Positions 16,518 through 25,522 of a stretch of 41,371 nucleotides of DNA are shown here, piece by piece (the first letter of the stretch is position 1; every line of letters starts with the position of its first letter). A program made the position numbers and the translations under genes. Origin of the DNA: Candidatus Cloacimonadota bacterium. GTDB taxonomy: Bacteria > Cloacimonadota > Cloacimonadia > Cloacimonadales > TCS61. Where the stretch lies: NCBI GenBank assembly GCA_018400535.1, contig JAGYMQ010000002.1:1-41371 (forward strand). Direction: 5' to 3'. The notes under the pieces were generated by a model. It saw only the letters and a list, made by a program, of their open reading frames with translations, ran no database searches and was not told the origin of the DNA.

Positions 16518-18554
16518 TTATTTCAACATTATCATCTTTTTCGTATTGAAAATTTCGTTGTCGATCTTCAGCATCGAAAAATAGATCCCGCTACTCAGAC
16601 TTTCACCGTTATTACTATTTCCATCCCAAACGATAGAATAAAAACCTGCAGTTTTTTTGCCGTTGAACAGAGTTTTCACGAGTTGTCCTTTCACATTGAA
16701 AACCTGTAACGTGATATCTGCATCTTTTTGTAGAGAAAATTTGATCTGCGTTGTTGGATTAAAAGGATTGGGATAAATTCCGATCAAACCATTTTTTTCT
16801 GCTTTCAAAAATTCTTCAGTTTCAGTGCCAATTACTGATAACAAAACAGGAACGAGTGTTTCTTCCCGATCGTCAGAAATGATGATATCACATTCATAAT
16901 CGCCTGCAATAATTGCATTTGTGTCAAAAGTTAACTGGATGAGAAGCGAATCTCCGCCAGCAATTTCGCCTGAAAAGAGATCAAGTTCCAGCCAATTCAC
17001 AGGTTCGCTCAATTCCAGATCGAAAGTCAGTGTTGTTTCACCAATATTTTTCATTTGCAATTCTTCAGTGAGAGTCTCATCAACGCTCATTTCCAATTCA
17101 AAAAAGGCAGGATCGAGAACAAGTTCAGCGGGAGTGGGTCCGGTTATCACTGTAAATTGATGAGGATCGGCAGCGCCAATGAATGGATGGAAAACATTTT
17201 TTCCGGATTCATCTGCAGCATGGATAAAATAGCTCACTTCTGTTCCGATCGGTTGAGCTGGAATGATCCCGGAATAAGTGTCATTGCCGTTATCAGTCAT
17301 TTGAACAGCGATGAAATTTCCATCATCGATTTGATAAATGACTTGTAGTGAATCCATGATAAGAGCTTCGTCGCTGAAAGGAATGATTTTTGCCATGATC
17401 TCAAATTCCGTGCGATATTCCTGATTGCCCCAAAGCGGTTGATGCTCGACGTAAAGCATATTTCGATCAGCAACTCCGCGGGTTCGACAATGCAAAGCAT
17501 CCGTATTCAACCAGCCGGTAGAATATATTCCAAAGATCTCATAGCCAGGCATCGCTTGCTCGTAGGTTTGCAATGCTTCATCATCCCATTGACTGCCCGT
17601 TTGTGGAACAAAAACTTTGTTATTGACGATCAGAGAATTTGTGTAGGGAGTGGCAGGATTTCCACCTGGTGTGTAAACGCGATAGACTTGATAATTATTG
17701 CCCCAAGCAGAAGTTTGAGCGACGAAATAATCGGCGACAGCTTCAAAATCTTCATAACGATAATCGGTTTCGGGAACTTCTCCGATCAATACTTTGTCCA
17801 CATCAAGGAATTTTCCCCAGCAATCGATGTGTTTTATATAATCATCGAGCGGATCGAGAGTTACATGATATTCCTGAATTCCCAGAAAATCCAGAACTAA
17901 TTGCTCGATTTGTGCAGGAGTGAGACTTGGATTTTCATCATAAACGAGATCGGTCGATGCTCCGACATAATTTCCATCACACATATAATTTCCACCTGTA
18001 TGTTCGATGTCCATTCCATAAAGATCAATTCCCAGATAATTTGCTACTTCGATCGGTATTTCATCATCAAAGGGACGCGGACGATTATAGGGAAAATCAA
18101 CGATCGCGATCTGGTCATCTTCGGCAATGAACCAGGGACCGAAATCTCTTACCCAATAAGAATTTGTACTGGCATTGATGAATTCACAGTTTGCCAGATT
18201 GACGCCATTATTCTGATAATTATTTTCACATTGACTCTGTTGATAACTGGCAACGATAGTATAAACTTTTGTATCTTCAGAAATTTCGGCGATCAAATTG
18301 TAGGGAACACCGAGAGGATAAACCACTAGAACGCCTTCCATTTGTTCAAATTCGGAAGTTTGCCGCACATCGCCAGTTGGTGGATCGGTTGGTGTGAAAT
18401 CTCGTTCATAATCAAAATTGAGGAAAAATTCTTCCAGACTGAGGAAATGACTGGAAAGGGGATTCTCTTGAATTTCCTGCGGTATCACTTTTTGATCTTC
18501 GGTAAAAGCACAAACGCTTGCGAACAATAATAGAAAAATTAACAATTTTTTCAT
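16518..18554 (-). CDS. Secreted peptidylarginine deiminase-like protein with C-terminal sorting domain
   Basis: This 678-residue exported enzyme has a signal peptide (1-17), a catalytic guanidine-deiminase domain (about 60-375), an Ig-like domain (about 380-460), a second beta domain (480-590) and a C-terminal sorting domain starting IYPNPFNPTTQIKFSL. The catalytic domain resembles Porphyromonas PPAD and agmatine deiminases: WVRDFGPW (D137), GGNYMCDG, HIDCWGKFL (H242, D244), TNSLIV and DALHCRTRG (C356). These match the PPAD Asp/His/Asp/Cys set. NRPRP (R158, R160) lies where PPAD has two arginines that read a C-terminal arginine substrate. Expected reaction: arginine to citrulline plus ammonia, outside the cell. 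Agmatine-type activity is the alternative. Confidence 0.86.
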   Translation of the reverse strand: MKKLLIFLLLFASVCAFTEDQKVIPQEIQENPLSSHFLSLEEFFLNFDYERDFTPTDPPTGDVRQTSEFEQMEGVLVVYPLGVPYNLIAEISEDTKVYTIVASYQQSQCENNYQNNGVNLANCEFINASTNSYWVRDFGPWFIAEDDQIAIVDFPYNRPRPFDDEIPIEVANYLGIDLYGMDIEHTGGNYMCDGNYVGASTDLVYDENPSLTPAQIEQLVLDFLGIQEYHVTLDPLDDYIKHIDCWGKFLDVDKVLIGEVPETDYRYEDFEAVADYFVAQTSAWGNNYQVYRVYTPGGNPATPYTNSLIVNNKVFVPQTGSQWDDEALQTYEQAMPGYEIFGIYSTGWLNTDALHCRTRGVADRNMLYVEHQPLWGNQEYRTEFEIMAKIIPFSDEALIMDSLQVIYQIDDGNFIAVQMTDNGNDTYSGIIPAQPIGTEVSYFIHAADESGKNVFHPFIGAADPHQFTVITGPTPAELVLDPAFFELEMSVDETLTEELQMKNIGETTLTFDLELSEPVNWLELDLFSGEIAGGDSLLIQLTFDTNAIIAGDYECDIIISDDREETLVPVLLSVIGTETEEFLKAEKNGLIGIYPNPFNPTTQIKFSLQKDADITLQVFNVKGQLVKTLFNGKKTAGFYSIVWDGNSNNGESLSSGIYFSMLKIDNEIFNTKKMIMLK

Positions 18555-18728
18555 GATAAAATCCTTTTTTTAGATATTTTTATGCAACATTGATTCCATC
18601 AGGATCACTATATTTTTGTGTCAATAAAAAAATGATTTACGATTTATTTTATGTTTACCAAAAATTTAATTTCATTGACACAAGTTAACGTCACAATTTG
18701 TTGGCTCAAATTATTTAATGAGGTTAGT
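18555..18728. promoter_or_regulatory. Divergent promoter region, deiminase / SPT-like genes
   Basis: Two TTGACACAA-type boxes point outward: minus strand 18624-18619 toward the deiminase gene and plus strand 18675-18680 toward the SPT-like gene. Both are good -35 matches; the -10 boxes are not clear. The plus-strand reading frame of the SPT-like gene stays open through part of this region, but the GAGG ribosome-binding site places its start at 18729. Confidence 0.45.
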
Positions 18729-19910
18729 ATGAGTCTATTTGACAAAATAAAAAAATTTACAGCTGCCAAAGAAGTAATGGCGTTAGGACACTATCCATAT
18801 TTTAGAGTGATAAATTCTGAACAAGATACTGAAGTAATGTGTAATGGAAAAAAAATGTTGATGATGGGTTCGAATAGTTATCTGGGACTCACTAACCATC
18901 CACGCGTGATCGAGGCAGCGCGAGAGGCAACAAAGAAATATGGAACTGGTTGTGCTGGCTCGCGTTTCTTGAACGGCACTTTGGACATTCATCTAAAATT
19001 GGAAGAGGAATTGGCTCATTTAGTTGGAAAAGAAGCTTCTCTTGCTTTTGCTGCTGGCTATATGGCAAATCTGGGAGCAATTTCAACGTTTGTCGAAAAA
19101 GGTGAATTCATCGTAACAGATAAATATGATCATGCTTCGATTTTGGATGGCTGCATACTTTCAGCAGGAAAAATGGTGCGTTTCAATCATAACAATATGA
19201 AACATTTGAAAACAGTTTTGGAAAAAAAAGTTAAAGGTGAAAATGCATTAATTGTTGTTGATGGGATTTTTAGCATGGAAGGTGATATTGCCAATATTCC
19301 AGAAATATGCAAAATCGCTCATTCCCACAATGCAAAAGTGATGGTTGATGAAGCGCATTCGATCGGGGTTTTACACAAAACAGGAGCTGGCGCCGCAATG
19401 CATTTGGGATGCACCGATGATGTTGACCTGATCATGGGAACTTTCAGCAAATCCTTGGCTTCAGTTGGCGGCTTTATTGCTGCTGATAAAGATGTGATCC
19501 ATTATCTCAAGCATCATGCACGTCCTTTGATCTTTAGTGCTTCTTTACCTCCAGCTTCCGCTGCCAGTGTGCTGGAAGCGATGAAGATCATGCAGGAAGA
19601 ACCAGAAAGAATTGATCGACTTTGGGAAAACACAAATTATATGGCAAAGAATTTTAGAGCAATGGGTTTTGATATTGGAAATTCCAACACACCTGTCATT
19701 CCTTTGCATGTCGGTGATATGATGAATTCTTTCAAAATGTGGAAACAGTTGGATGAAAAAGGTGTTTTTATCAATCCGGTCGTTCCGCCTGCTGTTCCAC
19801 CAAATGACACATTGATCCGCACCAGTTTTATGGCAACTCACACCAGAAAACAGCTCGATGAAGCTCTGGAAAAATTTGAAGCAATAGGAAAAAATGTAGG
19901 GATCATCTAA
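18729..19910 (+). CDS. Serine palmitoyltransferase-like alpha-oxoamine synthase
   Basis: This 393-residue fold-type-I PLP enzyme belongs to the alpha-oxoamine synthase family (SPT, KBL, BioF, HemA). Motifs: SNSYLGLTNHPRV, GTGCAGSRFLNGT, VDEAHSIGVLHKTGAG (PLP-binding Asp and His) and GTFSKSLASVGG with the Schiff-base lysine K241. The C-terminal part PAVPPNDTLIRTSFMATHT resembles Bacteroides-type serine palmitoyltransferase, which condenses serine with palmitoyl-CoA in the first step of sphingolipid synthesis. KBL or BioF activity cannot be excluded by eye. I start it at ATG 18729, after TGAGG; an upstream ATG at 18651 would add 26 unconvincing residues. No other sphingolipid gene is adjacent. 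Confidence 0.82.
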   Translation: MSLFDKIKKFTAAKEVMALGHYPYFRVINSEQDTEVMCNGKKMLMMGSNSYLGLTNHPRVIEAAREATKKYGTGCAGSRFLNGTLDIHLKLEEELAHLVGKEASLAFAAGYMANLGAISTFVEKGEFIVTDKYDHASILDGCILSAGKMVRFNHNNMKHLKTVLEKKVKGENALIVVDGIFSMEGDIANIPEICKIAHSHNAKVMVDEAHSIGVLHKTGAGAAMHLGCTDDVDLIMGTFSKSLASVGGFIAADKDVIHYLKHHARPLIFSASLPPASAASVLEAMKIMQEEPERIDRLWENTNYMAKNFRAMGFDIGNSNTPVIPLHVGDMMNSFKMWKQLDEKGVFINPVVPPAVPPNDTLIRTSFMATHTRKQLDEALEKFEAIGKNVGII

Positions 19911-19959
19911 GAATAAAAGTTTGATTTGTGCCGTTTTAAACAATTTTTTGCATTCTTAT

Positions 19960-19996
19960 CCAAAATAAAAAAGCAGTAGTTTCTCAACCACTGCTT
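19960..19996 (-). terminator. Rho-independent terminator between convergent genes
   Basis: The inverted repeat AAGCAGT...ACTGCTT (19971-19977 / 19990-19996) extends through one A-C mismatch into GTT/AAC with loop TCTC. On the minus strand it is followed by TTTTTTATTTTGG, so it terminates the small exported-protein gene that ends at 20020. It may also help stop the SPT-like transcript, though no T-run follows on the plus strand. Confidence 0.8.
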
Positions 19997-20019
19997 GAAA
20001 CATTGCTGAAAATTATCAG

Positions 20020-20553
20020 TTATTTTTTTTGCGATGACTGCTCTTGAAGTTGTCTTTGAACTTCTTGAAGCCTATCTATTCTTTCTTCTGTTTTTGGTTC
20101 GATCTCGATCATTTTTTCTATGACAGACGTTTCCATCTTTTGTTGTTTTTGTTGAATTTTTTCATCTTGAAGAGCTTGTTGCTGAACATTCTCAATTTCT
20201 GAATTTACTTTCTGATAATCTTGCTGTAGTTTTTGTAACTTTTCCTGATCATTATTTTCCTGAGCATTTTCGTAATCTTCGACAATTTCTTCTCTTTGCT
20301 GTATCAAGTCTTCAGCAGCAGGATCAATTTCACACATTTTATCATCTAATAAACTATAAAATTCGTCAGACAATTTTGCAATTTCGGGATCTTCCAAAGC
20401 TGCACTCTGAGTGGTCTGTAGCTGCTGATTCAAGGTCATATACTCTTGATACAAATCATTTTCAGTCTCACCAGTTTGCTGAGCTTGAAGGGTTATAGCA
20501 ACTAAGAAAAATAGTGTTGCAATAACTTTGAAGTAAACAATTTTTTTATTCAT
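20020..20553 (-). CDS. Small exported Gln/Glu-rich coiled-coil protein
   Basis: This is a 177-residue protein of unknown family. It has a signal peptide (about 1-23, ending TLQAQQ), then an almost entirely helical, charged sequence rich in Gln, Glu and Lys with heptad-like spacing, ending in QEQSSQKK. It could be a periplasmic chaperone-like (OmpH/Skp-like) or spacer protein, but there is no firm match. I choose ATG at 20553 because AGGAG lies five bases upstream; a GTG two codons earlier would overlap that site. A good promoter (TTGACA, 17-bp spacer, TAAATA) precedes it and a hairpin terminator follows, so it is a single-gene unit. Confidence 0.8.
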   Translation of the reverse strand: MNKKIVYFKVIATLFFLVAITLQAQQTGETENDLYQEYMTLNQQLQTTQSAALEDPEIAKLSDEFYSLLDDKMCEIDPAAEDLIQQREEIVEDYENAQENNDQEKLQKLQQDYQKVNSEIENVQQQALQDEKIQQKQQKMETSVIEKMIEIEPKTEERIDRLQEVQRQLQEQSSQKK

Positions 20554-20577
20554 AGACACTCCTTTTTATGCGGAAGT

Positions 20578-20606
20578 TATTTATTTTAAATAAGTTATAA
20601 TGTCAA
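20578..20606 (-). promoter_or_regulatory. Sigma-70-type promoter of the small exported protein gene
   Basis: On the minus strand TTGACA (20606-20601) is followed by a 17-base spacer and TAAATA (20583-20578). The -10 box is 24 bases before the ATG at 20553. Confidence 0.65.
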
Positions 20607-20728
20607 TGATAACATTGGATTTTTTGAGTAAAATAATTTCGTGGCAGGATTTATCTTTTTATCTGCACAAAATATTTTAATAATCAGTTTTTTATATCAC
20701 TCTTGATATTGTTGTTTTATGAACTTTA

Positions 20729-21577
20729 TCATCCTACAAAATTAAGACTCAAGAATTTTGTGATCAGATTTAGACAAACTTGAAAACGATATTCTTTTTC
20801 GGAGCGTAGATCGGAAATTGGTGTGATCTCTTTTTTTAAAATTTCAGAAATGTCATATTCGAGAAGCGTATCCAGATCTTTTCCGATCAAAAAATTCTCC
20901 AATTGAAAGAGACGTCGCGGATATTCATTCAAACTTCCCACAGCAATTTTTATCTTGGTGATCTGCCCGTGATCAATCCTTTTCAAGCCAGCTACTGAAA
21001 CTTTTGCAATGGTCAGTGTTTTGCGTGATCCAACTTTCTTATAAAAAGTTTGATAGCCTTTCGCTGCATTTTGTTTGATCCAAATACCTTTGATCAATTC
21101 GTTTTCTTTCAAGGCAAATTTTTTGTATCCCAGATAGAAATCCTGGAAGGGTATTCGGCGTGAGTCATTTTGTGAAATAAGTTCTAATTCGGCTTCCAGA
21201 ACAAGAAGAGGTGGAGAAACATCATTTGTGGGTGAACCATTTGCAATATTACCACCGAGAGTTGACATTGTCGTGAGTAGGGGAGAAGCAAAATTTTTGA
21301 GTGAATGAATTAAAAATGGGAGATGTTTTTTGATAATATTCGAATTTAGTAATTCACGATAAGTGGTGAGAGCACCGATAAATATTTCATTTTCATCCTG
21401 TCGTATCCCGTTCAATTCTGGTAAATGATTGATGTAAATGATTGTTCCTTCAGGGATCAAACCATTTTTAATCTGCACATTGATGTCCGTTCCACCAGCA
21501 AGAAAATATTTTTTTCCGGAAATTTCTGGTAAGGAAGAAAAAAGTTCGGTCAAATTATTTGGTTTCAAAAATTTCAT
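20729..21577 (-). CDS. Xanthine dehydrogenase-type FAD-binding subunit
   Basis: This 282-residue protein is the medium (FAD) subunit of a three-subunit molybdenum hydroxylase (XdhB/YgfM/CoxM family). It carries the two FAD loops AGGTDINVQIKNG (near residue 27) and TLGGNIANGSPTNDVSPPL (near residue 108), and a CO-dehydrogenase flavoprotein C-terminal domain. It passes electrons from the iron-sulfur subunit to the acceptor. I start it at ATG 21577 because AGAGGTG, which overlaps the stop of the upstream iron-sulfur gene, is properly spaced; an ATG six codons upstream has no such site. It is the last gene of the purine-catabolism-like cluster. Confidence 0.92.
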   Translation of the reverse strand: MKFLKPNNLTELFSSLPEISGKKYFLAGGTDINVQIKNGLIPEGTIIYINHLPELNGIRQDENEIFIGALTTYRELLNSNIIKKHLPFLIHSLKNFASPLLTTMSTLGGNIANGSPTNDVSPPLLVLEAELELISQNDSRRIPFQDFYLGYKKFALKENELIKGIWIKQNAAKGYQTFYKKVGSRKTLTIAKVSVAGLKRIDHGQITKIKIAVGSLNEYPRRLFQLENFLIGKDLDTLLEYDISEILKKEITPISDLRSEKEYRFQVCLNLITKFLSLNFVG

Positions 21578-21579
21578 GA

Positions 21580-22047
21580 TCACCTCTTTTGCCATCTTTC
21601 ACAGGCAAGATATAAGGAGCGGAATATCTTTTGGTAACCTGTGCAACGGCAGATATTTCCAGCAAGCGCATGTTTAATCTTATCCAGATTTGGTTCACCG
21701 TCATACATCAAATAATGATAGGATGATACCATGAATCCAGGAAAACAAAAACCGCATTGCACAGCGTTTGTTTCATCAAAACAGTCGATCAAGAGTTTTC
21801 CAGCTTTTGTTTGTGCGATTCCTTCGACGGTGAGGATTTCTCTGTTTTCTGCGTGAATTGCATTCAAAATACAGCTGGTGACTGGATTTCCATCCAAAAG
21901 TATTGTGCAAGAGCCGCATTCACCTTCACCGCAGGATTCTTTTGCTCCTGTCAAATGAAGGTCTTCCCGCAAAATGTCGAGTAAGCGTTTCATCGGATCG
22001 ACGTCAATCGTGACAGGTTTATTATTAATTTTCATATTTATTTTCAT
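21580..22047 (-). CDS. Xanthine dehydrogenase-type [2Fe-2S] subunit
   Basis: This 155-residue small subunit carries two [2Fe-2S] clusters. The plant-ferredoxin-like N-terminal cluster is bound by C39, C44, C47 (CGEGECGSC) and C59. The C-terminal helical cluster is bound by C98, C101 (QCGFC), C133 and C135 (ICRC). It relays electrons between molybdopterin and FAD subunits. GAGG is six bases before the first ATG. Its stop codon lies two bases before the FAD-subunit ATG. An 80-bp gap separates it from the large subunit gene; a TTGACA sequence overlaps the stop of that gene (22131-22126) and could be an internal promoter. Confidence 0.95.
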   Translation of the reverse strand: MKINMKINNKPVTIDVDPMKRLLDILREDLHLTGAKESCGEGECGSCTILLDGNPVTSCILNAIHAENREILTVEGIAQTKAGKLLIDCFDETNAVQCGFCFPGFMVSSYHYLMYDGEPNLDKIKHALAGNICRCTGYQKIFRSLYLACERWQKR

Positions 22048-22127
22048 TTGGTCCTCTTTTCCTGCCAGAAACTTTCACAAATTTTTTCTGACGATTATCT
22101 TAGTTTCTTGATCTAATTTCATCCGTG

Positions 22128-24275
22128 TCAATCAGTAGATTTTAGATTCTTAAAAACATTTTCAGGTGTAAGCGGATATTCATCGATGAAAATACCCGTG
22201 GCATTATGGAAAGCATTACGCACAGAAGCGGCTGGAAAATTCATGGGAATTTCTCCAAGACCTTTTGCCAGCGTTTCATCCGTGTGGATAAATTCCACGA
22301 TCATCTCAGGCAGATCGAGAGTTGTGGGCATCGCATAATCAGTAAAGCCGTGCATTCGGCCAAAACCGGGTTTATAAAAGAATTCTGTCGTGCCGTAACC
22401 CAAACCTTGCAAAATACCGCCCTCTGCTTGTCCAACTGCGATTTTTTCATTTACCACGCGTCCCACATCGAAAACGTTCCAGCTTTTGATCAATTCGATC
22501 TGATAGGTTTCTGCGTGAAAAAAGATCTCTGTGATACAAACGCCCCATGAATAATCTTTGTAAGCAATTCCCTGATAAGTTTCTTCGTCAAAAATGACCA
22601 TTGGATCTTGTTTAAAATGATTATGGATCTCTTTTGGAAATTCTGCAGGATTTTCTTTAACGTATTTTTCCAGACTGGAAAATCCGATTTCTTTTTTTAG
22701 AGCTAATGCTGTTTTTTTCAGAAGATTTCCAATGATATAAATCGTACGGGATGCAACTGTTGGTCCGCTGTCTGGCGATTTTTTCGTGTTTGGAATCTGC
22801 ACAATTGTTTTGCTGAAAGGATGACCGATCGCTTCGGCGAACATTTGTGCCAGAGTCGTATGAGCACCTTGTCCCATATCTGTATTAATAACATAAATTT
22901 TTACTGTTGCATCTTTTTCGATAACGATTTTGATCTCAGAATTCAGGATTTTTTCACCATTTCCTGTATAACCTCCACCGTGATAACCAATTGCAATACC
23001 AATACCTTTTTTGTTATCGTGCTTTTTATTCCAGAAAGCAAAATCTTTCAATTTGTCCTGATAAGATGAAATTTCCACAGCTCTTTCAAGACAGTCAAAA
23101 AGATGATCTTCTGTGATTTTTTGCGTTGTGGGAAATTCATCACCTTTACGAAGTAAATTATTTTTTCGAAATTGGTAGGGATCTTGATTCATTTTGTGGG
23201 CGATGCGGTCAATATGAGCTTCAATAGCAGAAAAAGCCTGCGGAGCTCCAAATCCTCGAAAGGCACCATTAGGCGGAGTATTGCTGTGCATAAGTCTTCC
23301 CTGCACAAAAACATCAGGAATATTATAGCCGCCATAAGAATGAAGCACACCGCGCGATAGAACGACTGGCGAAAGCGTCTGAAAAGCACCAGCATCCAAA
23401 CGATAATCGATATCCAATTTCTTGATCTCTTTCGTTTCAGGATCGGTGAATGTTTCGATCTCGATGCGGGCTGGATGACGCTTTGTCGTGATCTGAATAT
23501 CATCAGAGCGATCGAGAACAATTTTGACCGCTTTCCCCGATTTGAAGGATAGAAGAGCTGTTATTCCCGCGATCACGTTAGGAAAATCTTCTTTTCCGCC
23601 AAAAGCTCCGCCGATTCCTTCCGAAGTTTCCACGACAACTTCCTGCACAGTTTTGCCCAAGATCGTTTCGACAGCGTCCTTTACAAAATAGGGACATTGG
23701 CATGTTCCTTTGATGAACATACTTTTTGTTTCAGGATCATATTTTGCGATCATTCCTTGCGGTTCGAGATAGGCTTGTTCTTGGTGTGGTGTGTAATACA
23801 CGTGTTTTTGTCTGATCCAATCTGGAGCAATTTCACTTTCCTGATGGTGATCAATCGTCAATTCTCTACCAAAATGATTTTTTTCGTTCTCCAAACATTC
23901 TTTGATATCCGTGGTCGCCTTCAATTCATCATATTCGACTTTTATTCCTTTCACAAATTGCTGCAGGATATTTTTATCTTTATGAGCAATTCCCATGATC
24001 GGCTGTCCATAATAAGTTGCTTCATAGACTGCCAGAAAAAGCTGATCTTGTTCTGGTTCGGGAACGATATTTTTTCCCGGAATATCTTTGGCAAAAACGA
24101 TCACGAATTGAGAAAAATCAAAATTTTTTGGGAAACTGATGCTCTTTATAATAGCGTGATCTTTTTGGGAATAATAGATATAGCCATGTAGCATGTCGGG
24201 ATAGGAATAATCATCCAAAAACTGACGAGAACCGTCTAATTTTCCTATCGCATCGATCTTTCTAACTGAACTCAT
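22128..24275 (-). CDS. Xanthine dehydrogenase-type molybdopterin-binding subunit
   Basis: This 715-residue large subunit of the molybdenum hydroxylase carries the MPT-cytosine-dinucleotide/Mo site. Landmarks: GGAFGGKE (222-229), GAFRGFGAPQ (R340), DMGQGAHTT (about 467-474) and GQAEGGILQGLGY (E618). In bovine xanthine oxidase the GGKE glutamate, the FRGFG arginine and the late glutamate form the purine-binding/catalytic set. All three are kept here (E229, R340, E618), which favours a purine hydroxylase over CO dehydrogenase or aldehyde oxidase. It is shorter than E. coli XdhD and has no fused iron-sulfur domain. Its ATG overlaps the upstream threonine-synthase-like stop by four bases (ATGA), indicating translational coupling. 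Confidence 0.92.
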   Translation of the reverse strand: MSSVRKIDAIGKLDGSRQFLDDYSYPDMLHGYIYYSQKDHAIIKSISFPKNFDFSQFVIVFAKDIPGKNIVPEPEQDQLFLAVYEATYYGQPIMGIAHKDKNILQQFVKGIKVEYDELKATTDIKECLENEKNHFGRELTIDHHQESEIAPDWIRQKHVYYTPHQEQAYLEPQGMIAKYDPETKSMFIKGTCQCPYFVKDAVETILGKTVQEVVVETSEGIGGAFGGKEDFPNVIAGITALLSFKSGKAVKIVLDRSDDIQITTKRHPARIEIETFTDPETKEIKKLDIDYRLDAGAFQTLSPVVLSRGVLHSYGGYNIPDVFVQGRLMHSNTPPNGAFRGFGAPQAFSAIEAHIDRIAHKMNQDPYQFRKNNLLRKGDEFPTTQKITEDHLFDCLERAVEISSYQDKLKDFAFWNKKHDNKKGIGIAIGYHGGGYTGNGEKILNSEIKIVIEKDATVKIYVINTDMGQGAHTTLAQMFAEAIGHPFSKTIVQIPNTKKSPDSGPTVASRTIYIIGNLLKKTALALKKEIGFSSLEKYVKENPAEFPKEIHNHFKQDPMVIFDEETYQGIAYKDYSWGVCITEIFFHAETYQIELIKSWNVFDVGRVVNEKIAVGQAEGGILQGLGYGTTEFFYKPGFGRMHGFTDYAMPTTLDLPEMIVEFIHTDETLAKGLGEIPMNFPAASVRNAFHNATGIFIDEYPLTPENVFKNLKSTD

Positions 24276-25522
24276 AATTTCCTCTTTTGCAATTCAGAAA
24301 TATCGGAGATGGGAGCGGGCAAATTGCAGATTTTAGAAATGGTTTCGACGTCTTTCAAACCACTTCCCGTAAGTAAAATGACATTTCGAGATTGTGCATC
24401 AAATTTTTCATTTTTACTGAAAGCAAGTGCTCCAGCAAAGGAAGCTGCCGCAGCTGGTTCTGCAAATATTCCACTATTTTCACTCAAAATTCGGGACGCT
24501 TTTAAAATATCTTCATCAGAAACCGTAATCCATTTTCCTTGATAACTTTGCAGATATTTTTTTGTCAAACGAAAATTGCGCGGTACATCAACAGAGATCG
24601 AATCAGCGATTGTTTTGCTGGGTTGAGAAACGAATTTTTCGTCTTTCAGATTTCGGATCAGGTTATCGCTTTTTTCTGATTGGACTGCAACGATTGTGGG
24701 CATATTCTGAATGATTCCTAATTTCATAAGATCTTCAAATCCTTTGAAAACTCCAGAGATGATGCAACCATCACCAACAGGAACAAAAATGCGATCAGGA
24801 ACATTTTTTCCCAGTTGCTCAAAAATTTCCCAACTCACAGATTTTTTTCCTTCGATCGTCAGTGGATTATATGCAGTATTTCGATTATACCAACCAAATT
24901 TTCTGGAAGCGGCGATACTCATTTCAAAGGCATCATCATAGTTTCCTTGAACCGGAATTACTTGCGCTCCATACATCAGCATTTGCATCAATTTTGCTTT
25001 GGGCGCAGAAGCGGGCACGAAGATGATCGCTTTTTGACCTTGTGCTGCACATATTCCAGCTAAAGAAGAACCCGCATTTCCAGTCGATGCTGCCACGATC
25101 GTGTTCCAGCCATTTTCCTTTGCAAAAGCTGAAACGAGATTGGAAGCACGATCTTTGTAAGAAAAGGTGGGATTTTGCGAATCATCTTTGAGAAAGAATT
25201 TTCCTTTACCAAAAATGTTGTCGCTTTTATCATCTGGTATTTCGTAAAAGGGTGTGTTTCCAACTTTCAGGAAGGATAAACTGGCAGCAGAATGAATCGG
25301 TAAAATTTCCAGAAAATCTTTTTTTCGAAGCTGGGAAAACAGCGATGAAGGAAATTTCTGTTTGATTCTTTCATAATCATAGAACGTTTGTAAAACACCT
25401 TTTGGCGGGAGCTGGGATGTGTTTTCTTTTGCACAATTCGGGCAGAGATATTGCACTTCTTCTGCCCGATATTTTTTTCCACAATCTGAACACTGGAAAT
25501 AAAATTTTTCCGAACTACTCAT
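24272..25522 (-). CDS. Threonine synthase-like PLP enzyme with zinc ribbon
   Basis: This 416-residue fold-type-II PLP enzyme starts with a zinc ribbon (C11-x2-C14, C27-x2-C30). The PLP domain has NPTFSYKDRAS with Schiff-base lysine K123, the phosphate-contact loop ASTGNAGSSLAG, VPVGDGCIISGVFKG and a C-terminal LLTGSGLKD. The layout is that of threonine synthase (ThrC, no homoserine-specific insert judged). Its location between another PLP enzyme (8-bp overlap) and the xanthine dehydrogenase large subunit (4-bp overlap) argues for a catabolic role in the cluster, for example diaminopropionate or related amino-acid elimination, instead of threonine synthesis. That role is inference; housekeeping ThrC remains possible. 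Confidence 0.82.
   Translation of the reverse strand: MSSSEKFYFQCSDCGKKYRAEEVQYLCPNCAKENTSQLPPKGVLQTFYDYERIKQKFPSSLFSQLRKKDFLEILPIHSAASLSFLKVGNTPFYEIPDDKSDNIFGKGKFFLKDDSQNPTFSYKDRASNLVSAFAKENGWNTIVAASTGNAGSSLAGICAAQGQKAIIFVPASAPKAKLMQMLMYGAQVIPVQGNYDDAFEMSIAASRKFGWYNRNTAYNPLTIEGKKSVSWEIFEQLGKNVPDRIFVPVGDGCIISGVFKGFEDLMKLGIIQNMPTIVAVQSEKSDNLIRNLKDEKFVSQPSKTIADSISVDVPRNFRLTKKYLQSYQGKWITVSDEDILKASRILSENSGIFAEPAAAASFAGALAFSKNEKFDAQSRNVILLTGSGLKDVETISKICNLPAPISDISELQKRKL

Noticed and set aside
18651-18728. Upstream start for the SPT-like gene
   Set aside because: The extra 26 residues overlap the promoter region, have no ribosome-binding site, and family members begin near the MSLFDKI start.
20694-20709. 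ATATCA/TGATAT hairpin after the FAD subunit gene as a terminator
   Set aside because: The stem is all weak pairs but one and no T-run follows on the minus strand.
23189-23521. Long antisense frames opposite the hydroxylase and other genes
   Set aside because: These are shadows of strongly supported genes on the other strand, without domains or ribosome-binding sites.
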